A model generated the notes under the pieces. That model saw only the letters and a list, made by a program, of their open reading frames with translations. It had not been told where the DNA came from and ran no database searches. Below, piece by piece: positions 47,026 to 55,302 of a DNA stretch of 64,000 nt. The position numbers and the translations under genes were made by a program. The DNA comes from Cornus controversa. Its lineage: Eukaryota > Streptophyta > Magnoliopsida > Cornales > Cornaceae. Position 1 is the stretch's first letter. Each line of letters begins with the position of its first letter. Location of the stretch: assembly GCA_026545225.1 (NCBI GenBank), contig CM048849.1, positions 49,526,336 to 49,590,335 on the forward strand, written 5' to 3'.

Positions 47026-50000
47026 GGGTGTGTGATTGCATGTTTTGTGTGAAATTTTGTTTTGATGTCCACTTGATATATGTCTAAAGATTCTCAATAA
47101 ATTAAAGAGATGGTTATCCTGAATTCTCACAATATCTTTGTTTCTGTGCAAATCATTTCCTGGCAAAAATCAAGCTCATTTTTGGTTTGCCAAGACAACA
47201 ATATTGTCATCACATTTCTTTTAGCCTCCATTTTCATTAGTTTAAGTGAATATAACAAAAGCAAATTTGTTTTGAATGTTTTTACGCCACATGCAAAAAG
47301 AAGGTTAAGTTACCACTATCATTAGTCATAACTTTGGATAGCTTGGGCATTTATCAGTTGTAACATGTACATCCAAATAACAGAATAGAACTTGCAACAA
47401 AAATGCAAACTTTTTCTTTTCCTTTTTTTCCCCTAAATGTTTTACTTTTAGCACGCCAATTTCAAGTGATCAATAGAGCTGCTTAACAATTATCAACTAC
47501 TGTTAGAATTATCATCATTATTATTAAAATAATAGTAATAACAGCCATTATTTTAGAAAATATGAATCGTGTGTTTCCTATAATGGCCAGAACATGAATC
47601 GTGTCTACTGCTACAGGATTTTTATATGCACAGAATTTCCATTTGTCCCTCTAATCTCATGATAGTGACACTCGCTTCTTTATCTGGTTTGTGTATATCA
47701 ACATTTCTAAACTAATCTAACAAGAACTTCTCATACTTGGGTTGACATTGTAGGACACTTGAAGAATATCGTTATTCCCCGCCCAGATCCAAATGGAGAG
47801 CAGGTGTTAGGCGTTGGGAAGGTACGTTTTTATTCCAGTGTCTTATAAGGTTTAGGTTTTTGACTGTTAGTACACAGGATCAGGAGCTCCTCTGCTCCTT
47901 ATATACATAAAAAAAAATTGAAAGCATCATTTGCTGATACAATCTACACAATCTCAAGCTCTAAGAAGTGTTATACCTTTATTCATGTTCCATGAGATGT
48001 CCAAGGGATAATCATTTCCCTGCTCTACTTTTCTGCTTGTTTGATTGGTCATTGTTTTCTGAATATTGAACCAGTCATACGATAGCAACCTAAAGAAAAT
48101 TGTAACAGCACTTGGAACAGCCCCTAAAGGCCATGCCAAGTTTTGTTGACTGCATGTTGGAAAAAGGCAATGGTTTGCCTCCAAATAAAGTAGGAAGGGT
48201 TAAATAAGACAGTATAATATTCAGTAGCCTTGTCTCTGCCTTTGGATGGCATTGTGGAATCCTGTTAAATCATGAATGTCCTGAACAGAGTGATAAACTG
48301 ACAGCCAGTTGTTTTTTTTCTTCCTTTGGTGCTTGGCATTCGTTGGATACAAGAAACAAATGTGTAGAAATTTTACTTATTTATATTCATTACATTTGCA
48401 TTATCCCCTGCTCGTGGTGGAACTGCTGCAACACAATATATGAATGATTTAATTTATTTTCTTTTAGATGTGGTTAAAGTTGCTAAATTAATGCACGAAG
48501 AATTTAAGTCTATTTGTTTTAGGAAATGGAACTGTGGCAACAGAGTGTACACAAGATTCAAGTCTATTTGCTTTATGGTGTGAGGATTGTTAATCAAACG
48601 AGATTGAAAATGATATTTCTGAGTAACACACACACACACACACACACATATATAAACACACAAATGATATTTTAGAGTTTAAGGGCTCGGGTTGGGCTCA
48701 GGGCAGAAAGGTTCTAGCCTGATTCCAACCTGGGCTGAGGTTGGGCCCAATCAGAAAATGGGCTGGGGTTGAGCCCAATCCAAAAATGGGCTTGGGTTGA
48801 TATTAACTAACAATTATTAACCCTAAACCCTAAATCACCCTATATATAAACCTCTAATAATAATAAACCAACACCAATGACAATCTGTGGGTCTCTTATT
48901 AGCATGTGGCCTTCTTTGAAGTTACCATTCGATATTAGCAGGGGTCTAAATTAGATTGCAGAAGTTACCATACTGAATTTGTATTAGTCATCAACCTACT
49001 AATAATCTTCACAATAATTGTTCTTCGGGTCTAATTTTCGAGAAGCTTTTGTTATAGAGGATTACTCCCTTTGTCTCAATTTAAATGTCCACCTTTCCGT
49101 TTATAGTCGTCTCAAAATAAATGTCCCAATTGAAAGTTCATACACTATTGTTTGTAACATTACCAAAGTACCCTTCTTCCATTTAATATACTACCACCTT
49201 AAAAAGTTAGGTTCTTGAACAAGGTTAAAGGGCAAATTTGAAAATTCATATACTACTAATACAATAAAAAATATTAAATACTATCTTAAAAAGTTGGATC
49301 CCCGAAAATGGGCTTCTAATTTGAGACGGAGGGATTATGTTTTTTAGGAAATTTTAATTGTTTAAGAAGTGAGTTGAGACGAAATGCCAAGGAGAGAGAT
49401 AGAGGAGATACCTCCATTTGTGTCAACTCCTCCTTTACCCTTTGGTAGTCCTCCTTGATTATCTTATTTTTCATTCCAGCACGCCTGTTCCGGAACCACA
49501 CCATCACTCTTTGTCTCTGGCATTTCGTCTCAACTCACTTCTTAAACAATTAAAATTTCTTAAAAAACCCTCCACAACAAAAACTTTTCTAAAGAACAAT
49601 TATTGTTAAGATTATTAGTAGCTTGATGATTGATACAAATATAGCCTGATAACTTCTGTAATCTAATTTAGACCCATGCTAATTATGAATGGTAACTTAG
49701 CATAAGGTCACATGTTAATGAGAAGAGACCCACAAATTGTCATTGGTGTTGGTTTATTATTATTAGAGGTTTATATATTGGGTGATTTAGGGTGGACAGT
49801 CGAGCCAGGGATGCTTGGAGGGCCACTCCCCTTTGTTTATGGTGGGGATTGTGGCAAGAGAGGAATAGGAGGCGTTTCGAGGATGTGGGGTCTTTTATTT
49901 GGTCTCTCAAATACAATATTTTGAGTCTCTTATTTTTTTTGGGTATACGGGAAAAATTGTATATTGGGTGGTCAAGTTGTGGACTTTCTTGATAGCTTAA

Positions 50001-52838
50001 GCTTATAGTTGGCCGGTGTTCGACTTTTTGTAGTCTCTCGGGAGCGCTCCCCTCTTGAGCGCCTTTTAATGAATTTTTATTTTTCAAAAAAAATATATTG
50101 GGTGATTTAGGGTTGATATTATTAGTTAATATCAAACCGAGCCCATTTTCGGATTGGGCTCAACCCCAACCCATTTTTTGATTGGGCTCAACCCCAACCC
50201 ATTTCGAGTGGGGCTCAGGCTAGAACCTTTCTACCCTGAGCCCAACCCGAGCCCTTAAACTCAAAAATATCATTTGTGTGTTTATATTATATATATGTAT
50301 GTGTTACTCAAAAATATCATTTTCAATTTCATTTGATTAGCAATCCTCACACCATTAACACAAAATGCCCTCAATTCACAGATCCATTAACCAAAAACAA
50401 AAACCCATATTAATTCCATATGTTACAACGGACCAATTGGTAAAAATTAACATAAATTTCTTACATAAAGTATATAATTGTAGAGAGAGAGAGAAATTGG
50501 AACCTGGCGTCGTTGAAGGCTTCTTCAGACTTCGTGAAAGTCTTCTTCTTGTCTATTGTCATTTTAACAGAAGGAGAGGACACACAACGGCGATAAGATC
50601 GGGATGAAGATGGGTTCGAATTCATGGGTCTCTGATTCAGTTTCGATTAATTTGCTTGCCGATGGACCTTCATCTGCGATCGTGATGAACCGTTGCAGGC
50701 TTGCAGCTTTGTTGTGTGCGGCTAGGGTTTGGGTATGGATTGGGTTTGTTTGAGTAGCGAGGAATGACCGAAACTTTTTACTTTACCACTTGTTGACTAA
50801 GTGACTAGGATTAGATACTGTGTAGTTGTATACACACACACACACACACACACATATATGATGGGCTTAGGTTAGATAAATGTATATAATATGTTGGGCT
50901 GGGTTATCACGGGTTTTAATTAATTGGGTTTTGTTTTGTAAAAAGGACCAAACTATTTGGGTTGGGTTGGGCTTCTTTTATGTGTAATAGATTACTGATT
51001 GGGTTTCATATGTGGGCTTCTTTTAATATATTGGGCTTCTTTTATACTGTTTTGGGTTATACATGTATCTTATCTTGAATGGTTTCCTGTTAATTTCCAT
51101 TAGGGTTTGGCTTATCTAATCATCTTTCCTGTAGCACTAATTGAGGATTAGAAGAATGTTCAAGGTTAATTATTAGAGAGAAATAAAAGAAACTAACACC
51201 CTTAATTCTATTTATATATAAATATCTTCATTCTAATGTTCTAGGTTAATTATTGGAGAGAGCCCTTGCATGTATACATGCATATCTTCCTTTCTCAATT
51301 CACTTCTCAGCCACAAATTCTTATCTTTGGTAATGAAGTGTTACCTTTGATAATGTGATGTATACAGTGGTGTATATATGCTAGAGATATGCTTGTCTGC
51401 TGCCTTCAATCTTTTTCCAGTCCAAGAAGATGGTGGAGGTCCATATGGGTTAAGAAGGGACTAGGGTTCTAAATTCTAACTCAAGTCAATAGGAGTCGAA
51501 TTACTTATCCCTCAGTCTATTAGTGAATCCTCTCTCCAGGGATTGTGAAAGATGTTCCACTAGAAATATTCTTGTTATTGCTTCGACTCTATATAGATCA
51601 CACCATTTCAAATAAAAGATTGTCTGAAAATTTTCCCTACACGAATCAGGTTTCCAATTGTTTCTCAGTGTACCTACCAATGGATATTGACAACTTGTAT
51701 GAGACATTCCTAACAAGCCTATTATTAATTTTGGAGTGAAAATAGTCAAAGAGATTTTAAAGTTTGAACATGAAATGTACACCTTGCCTAAGGAAAAATA
51801 GCTAAAGTTACCGATAGGAATTATCCCAGATGTTATGATCTCTCCTTTTTGAGTGTTCGAGCCCTGCAAAGGGAAATAATGTAGGTGTGTGCACGTTTGT
51901 TTGAACTTTCGAGAAAAAAAAAATAGCTAAAGTTTTTTGAAACATTCTTTGGGAGAATAAAAAATGCAAGAGACCACCTCATTAAAGGAGTGCCAATTCA
52001 GATGAAATTAAAACCAGTGGAAATGTTTTCTGCTGTAATCATTTGAACAAAGAGTCAATGAACAACACTTGCCCAAAAAAAAGAGTCTATGAACAATAGG
52101 CATGCATATATTTAGAGGAAAATCCCTTTACTGAGGCAGTGAGGCTATCACATAAAAGAGCAGTACTACTGTAGTACCCAATCATAACAAAGTATATATG
52201 AGGATTCCATTACAGAAGTCTTCACATCACCTGAACCCACTATAATTTGAAGTCCTCTCTAATCTTCACATCACCTGAACCCACTATAATGATTGCTTTG
52301 ACATACCTTACCTATGAATGACTAGAACAATTGCACAGATATAATACATTTTGAAGATTTCCATTTTAGTGTATATGATTAGAATAGTTTATTGTAGTTT
52401 TCACAAGACGGTATAATATTCAGTAGCCATGTTGATGACATTGTGAAATCCTGTTACATCATGAATGTCCTGAACAGGGTGATAAACTGACAGCCAGTTG
52501 TTTTTTCTCTTCCTTGGGCGCTTGGCATTTGTTGGATACAAGAAGCAAATATATAGACATTCTACTTGATTTATATTCATTGCATTTGCATTATCCCTTG
52601 CCCGTGGTGGAACTGAACTGCTGCAACACAATATATGAATGATTCTAATTTATTTGCTTTTCGATGTGGTCAAAGTTGCTAAATCATGGTTCAATTGCAG
52701 GTGTTCTTGGAGTACTCTGATCCCAGTAGTTGTGCTAAAGCTAGGGATGCACTAAGTGGCAGGAAATTCGGAAGTAATATTGTGACTGCTGTCTACTACC
52801 CAGAAGAAAGATATTACAAGTGCGATTATGGTGCATAA
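32587..52838 (+). CDS. Splicing factor U2AF large subunit (U2AF65), 18 exons
   Basis: Binds the intronic polypyrimidine tract and helps define 3' splice sites in the nucleus. Exons: 32587-32712, 34162-34349, 36638-36757, 38256-38323, 38947-39014, 39113-39166, 39264-39323, 40535-40595, 40713-40825, 41444-41559, 42551-42649, 42840-42915, 43322-43410, 46417-46483, 46646-46747, 46844-46925, 47754-47821, 52701-52838. All borders are GT-AG, phases are continuous, and the product is 564 residues, normal for plants. An N-terminal Asp/Arg/Ser-rich region includes an RS stretch around residues 113-145. RRM1 has RNP2 VYVGGL (216-221) and RNP1 KFAFVEMR (262-269). RRM2 has IFVGGL (336-341) and KGYGFCIY (375-382). 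The C-terminal UHM (about 470-564) has GRKF at 539-542. The introns carry many repeats, described separately. Confidence 0.96.
33098..33250. repeat. Short tandem duplication in U2AF65 intron 1
   Basis: CTAAAGCT(A/T), T-run, CACTTTTTTT, then GATTTGTTGTGTGAAGAAG occurs twice about 75-80 bp apart. The rest of intron 1 (32713-34161) shows no exon. Confidence 0.6.
35512..35997 (+). mobile_element. 5'-truncated LINE with 12-bp target-site duplication
   Basis: Encodes the zinc-binding end of a plant LINE reverse transcriptase: [20 protein letters not shown] (Cys-Cys-His-Cys) and [11 protein letters not shown], after [11 protein letters not shown]. The downstream part reads like the usual C-terminal tail but has stops. 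AAATCTTGTGGG flanks it at 35500-35511 and 35998-36009. It lies in U2AF65 intron 2. No long polyA remains; the end is TTTAATGAAACTTGTCG. Confidence 0.78.
37680..37853. repeat. GC-rich inverted repeat followed by a long G run
   Basis: CGCCTCAGGC-type words at 37688 and GCGCCTGAGGCGCGCC at 37796-37812 are inverted relatives. They are followed by (TG)n and then 13 G (37825-37837), T, 15 G (37839-37853). In U2AF65 intron 3. A MITE-like origin is possible; no target-site duplication found. Confidence 0.6.
39581..40136. repeat. 278-bp tandem duplication in U2AF65 intron 7
   Basis: ATTTCTTTGAATTTGTTCTC begins at 39581 and at 39859, and the following 278 bases match with few changes (for example GCAGGCACACGACTT against GCAGGTACACTACTT). 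Head-to-tail and wholly intronic. Confidence 0.92.
40838..40869. repeat. CT microsatellite just after the exon 9 donor
   Basis: CTCTCT tract with one GC interruption beginning about 13 bases inside U2AF65 intron 9. Confidence 0.9.
43062..43130 (+). mobile_element. Very short LINE 3' tail with target-site duplication
   Basis: A 69-bp insert ending GTGCTCCCCTTTTGAGCACT, then AATGATATTTACTTATAAAAAAATAAAAA in part, like the 3' end and tail of the plant LINE also seen at 50040-50092. It is flanked by CCATGATTGGTG (43050-43061) and CCATGGTTGGTG (43131-43142). In U2AF65 intron 12. Confidence 0.65.
43540..45140. repeat. Duplicated segments and inserted repeat in U2AF65 intron 13
   Basis: GTCTTCTAGCTAGTAGG occurs at about 43550 and 44938. 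GGGAAGAAGAC(A/G)GGTCT with the following GCATTCTGGAAACTGCTATG segment occurs at about 44833 and 45038. Between them, about 43690-44815, is DNA of different composition starting GACCTAGAGGGGAGTGAATAG, a phrase typical of dispersed plant repeats, with ATCGATCGAG words near 44390-44440. The insert's exact borders and class were not fixed. The remainder of intron 13 to 46416 shows no exon. Confidence 0.5.
46988..47023. repeat. CT microsatellite in U2AF65 intron 16
   Basis: A perfect CT run about 60 bases downstream of the exon 16 donor. Confidence 0.92.
48206..48490 (+). repeat. Intron 17 direct repeat, copy 1
   Basis: AAGACAGTATAATATTCAGT through GTTGCTAAATTA. Matches 52405-52686 at most positions, including GTCCTGAACAG(A/G)GTGATAAA and GCAACACAATATATGAATG. 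Confidence 0.9.
49065..49334. mobile_element. Stowaway-like MITE inside the left arm
   Basis: Ends are CTCCCTTTGTCTCAA and, reversed, TCCCTCCGTCTCAAA, the well-known Stowaway terminal motif, flanked by TTA on both sides (49062-49064, 49335-49337). The right arm lacks this segment at the corresponding point, so it arrived after the arms formed. No coding content. Confidence 0.85.
49390..49517 (-). pseudogene. Captured homeodomain (HD-Zip-like) fragment
   Basis: Minus-strand frame [18 protein letters not shown] followed by [18 protein letters not shown]. The WF-x-NRR core is homeodomain recognition helix 3, and the basic K-x-K then E-DY--(L/V)K--- pattern resembles the start of the HD-Zip leucine zipper. 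Homeodomain residue 50 is Arg instead of the usual Gln. Only about 40 codons are present, with no helices 1-2, so it cannot act as a transcription factor. It lies exactly between the two arms, as a captured gene fragment would. Open through the fragment and into both arms. Confidence 0.7.
49794..50092 (+). mobile_element. 5'-truncated LINE with 21-bp target-site duplication
   Basis: Encodes [20 protein letters not shown] and FEDV, the W-x-x-W...ERN+R-FE motif near the C-terminus of plant LINE ORF2, then a stop-containing tail. It ends in TTTTAATGAATTTTTATTTT, CAAAAAAA. The duplication 49773-49793 and 50093-50113 starts ATATATTGGG and ends ATTTAGGGT in both copies. It interrupts the right arm of the inverted-repeat transposon. 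Confidence 0.9.
50504..50760 (-). other. Promoter-leader-first-exon-like segment inside U2AF65 intron 17
   Basis: On the minus strand an AAACCCTAG telo-box-like word (about 50720) precedes a leader and ATG at 50625-50623. The frame [20 protein letters not shown] continues as [20 protein letters not shown] and reaches GCCAG followed by GTTCC at 50504/50503, a possible splice donor. The product is not recognised. It could be the captured 5' end of another gene or an antisense transcript start. No second exon was identified downstream. Confidence 0.35.
50761..52404. other. Remaining intron 17 DNA
   Basis: No U2AF exon. Contains a CA tract (about 50830-50852), GGGCTTGGGTT-like words at 50860-51060, and a minus-strand 122-codon frame (51501-51869) matching nothing I recognise. 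Confidence 0.4.
52405..52686 (+). repeat. Intron 17 direct repeat, copy 2
   Basis: AAGACGGTATAATATTCAGT through GTTGCTAAATCA. It ends 14 bases before the exon 18 acceptor AATTGCAG, so this copy is the one at the functional 3' splice site. Confidence 0.9.
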
Positions 52839-54046
52839 AACATTTACACCTGCCATTACTATTTGTATTCTGGTTACGGATCCGAATGTACAATTTTGAG
52901 TGCTTGTATTGCTTGTGAATGAGTGGATAATGATTTCGAGTTGGTATGGATCGGTGTGCTGTTAAGTAGACTAATAGCATATTTTTTAACATTGTTCTAG
53001 TTTAAAATGGTAGGAAGGAGTACTTTTATTCAACAGTGTGTATTTCACCTGTTATTATTGTCAATGTAACAGAGGGACTTTAAATGAGTGGTTCAAATAT
53101 TATAGTTTAATAAACTTGAGTTAATGGATATATTTGGTTGATGGTATCTTTCTTCTTATGTCTGTACGTTGCATTGACAAGGGTTTTACCTTTTCAAGAT
53201 ATGTGATTCCATCCATATACAGGAGTATAATCATATATTGAGGTAAAGCATTTATGCTAGTTTACACAACGTAAGATTATCCAGCTCTTCATCACTCTTC
53301 CCGTCCCCACTTGCTCTCTGTATTGTGGAAAACAACATATTTGTAGTTCCTACTCCGTGTCTTGAGTTCAGCTCCGTTTGATTCATTTAAAATCAAAGAT
53401 CAGTAATCCATTTTTTTTTTTGTGCCTAGAGAGTTAAAATCATTTGCTTGTCCATTTTTTGAAAACTGAATTTTGATATTGAGTTAAAAATGCCTTTTTT
53501 CATTAAAAGTTCTCTCCAAAAAAAAAAAAATTTTATTTTCCTAAATCAAGGGGGAGTTGGAGGTACAACTCAGACCCAGCCCGACATATATTCCTAATCA
53601 AACTGTAACTTGACATTCAACCCTAGTTACTTAATTTGAGCTCAATTCATTCTTGAATTTTCAAATTTGGGTTTGCAAATGGGGTTGAGATTTTGGTTTA
53701 GAAAGTGGGTTAATTTGGGTTTCAGATTAGATTACTCCTAAGTAAATATCTTTTAAAAAATTTAACACAAATTTCTAAAAAATTACAAACAAATTCTTAA
53801 ATAATTAATTATCTAAAATGTTGACATACAATAAATTAAGATTTAAACTAAGAAGTTGAAAAGAAAAAAGTGGTCATAATTTGAAAATTTTATATATATA
53901 TAATATTATAATTTGGGTTCGGGTTGCTGGCACATCAGCCTAAGTCCAACTCTAATTAAATTTTAGTTGAGATTTTTCAACTCAATCCCAATCGTAATTA
54001 TAAAAATGATTGTTGAAGTCCGTAAAAAAATTGGGCTAGACTCAAG
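52839..54046. other. U2AF65 3' UTR and intergenic DNA
   Basis: AATAAA at about 53109 is a plausible polyadenylation signal about 270 bases after the stop. 53550-54000 is AT-rich with GAGTTGGA near the left and a loosely inverted counterpart near 53945, possibly a decayed MITE. No gene. Confidence 0.45.
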
Positions 54047-54640
54047 GGTTTTTTTTTTTCATTGCAAAGGCACTAAAGGCCAATTTTCAAAGGTAGTACA
54101 GAGACACAAAGTCAAGCCAGAATGAGGCACAAAGCCAATACAAATCTTGAAGCAATACAAAGAAAATGAACAACAGGCTCCAGATCTGTCGAGAGAAGAG
54201 TCAAAAGACTCCAGGACGGACATCACAAAGGGAAAGAGGCAACAGCAGGAGTGACCCAAAGGCCAGACCAAATCTACGGCAACAACTCTACCATCGCAGC
54301 CACAAGGCAGCCGTCAGCATAACAAACCCACCACAAGATTAGATCTAATCAATACCAAATTTGAGCAGGATGGAAGCAAAACCCAACTCAAAATCAGATC
54401 TGATCTGATCCAGACGGGAGCAAACCCAAACAAACACAAAAAAACTAGATCCGCCGTTAATGGCTTGAAACAAGCATATCATATAGGATAAAACGGAATG
54501 TAGTTGTGCCTCCTCGCTCCCATGGATGGGAACGGGGAGAAGAAACAGTTCTGTGAGAGAGAAGGAAGCTGTAGAGAAGGGCCGGAGAGAGAGAAAAGCT
54601 TTAATTTTCATTTCACTGCACTGCTCAAACCTACATTGAA
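54047..54640 (-). mobile_element. Possible retroposed transcript with polyA tail
   Basis: The minus strand starts in a CT-rich leader-like stretch (CTCTCTCTCCGGCCCTTCTC, about 54596), has a non-repetitive body and ends TTTGCAATGAAAAAAAAAA at about 54050. This resembles a LINE-derived or SINE-like retroposon. The open frames inside (54345-54680 and 54059-54271) match no known protein. No flanking duplication was found. Confidence 0.4.
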
Positions 54641-55127
54641 GGATGAAAATATAATTTAAATCTAAAAAAAACCTATCCAAGTTATACCTATATCTATAAT
54701 TGTCTGGTACATGTAATACGAAAATTGCATGTGCTCAATCATAAATTGTAAAGTACTTTAAGAGACCCGCCACAGTCCTCGATAAGGAGATGGTAGATTA
54801 TGGGTGTAATGAAGGGCCGACACCACCATCCCCCACCAACACACACGAGTCCTAAAATTTTGCTTATGAGGAGACAATGACACGTGTTGTGCTCCACGTA
54901 ATCAGTTATCCGTTAGTCGTGGACAAACCTCAATGACCAATTCCTCCTATTCCAATATGGACTCCTCAAATATAGTAGTATATATTACTTTATAATTTCT
55001 ATATGTGTATACATATATACTTGTGACCTGACCTATGCAACATCAGATTTCATTTCTTAGAATACAAGTCATTCCCTTTTTATATAGTAATGGATCATAA
55101 ATAAGAAATGCCTTGTCTCTCTCTAAC

Positions 55128-55128
<1 letters not shown>

Positions 55129-55181
<53 letters not shown>
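55129..55181. repeat. (CT)n(TA)n tract upstream of the AILP-type gene
   Basis: CT repeat 55129-55155 passes directly into a TA repeat 55156-55181, about 120 bases before the start codon. Pyrimidine patches and TA tracts are common in plant core promoters; a promoter role is inference. Confidence 0.75.
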
Positions 55182-55302
55182 TCCCAGCATGTGATGTGAC
55201 ATAGAGAGTTAAATCACTATTTCCATGTCTTTTTACATTGGTTTAGATTTGTGAATAAAGTGTTCTTGTTGAAGAGGATATTAAGAAGTAAAGAAAGAAA
55301 AG

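Larger units (their letters stand above)
48574..50360. mobile_element. Long inverted-repeat transposon in U2AF65 intron 17
   Basis: The left arm starts ATGGTGTGAGGATTGTTAATC at about 48575; the reverse complement of the right end starts ATGGTGTGAGGATTGCTAATC. The arms continue to pair through GGGCTCGGGTTGGGCTCAGG, AACCCTAAATCACCC and ACAATAATTGTTCTT, down to TTGAGACGAAATGCCA at 49389 (left) and 49518 (right). Without later insertions each arm is about 520-540 bp. The 128-bp core (49390-49517) carries a homeodomain-like fragment. No transposase and no convincing flanking duplication were found, so the superfamily (long-TIR Mutator-like or foldback) is undecided. Confidence 0.85.

Noticed and set aside
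48800..48835. AACCCTAAACCCTAAATC as interstitial telomere repeat
   Set aside because: Only two units, and they belong to the transposon arm; the inverted arm has the counterpart split by the LINE.
51501..51869. 122-codon minus-strand frame in U2AF65 intron 17
   Set aside because: No recognisable domain, no splice context, surrounded by repeats.
54059..54680. Two minus-strand open frames taken as a gene
   Set aside because: They sit in a segment with a polyA-like end and CT-rich start, more like a retroposed non-coding transcript; no homology seen.
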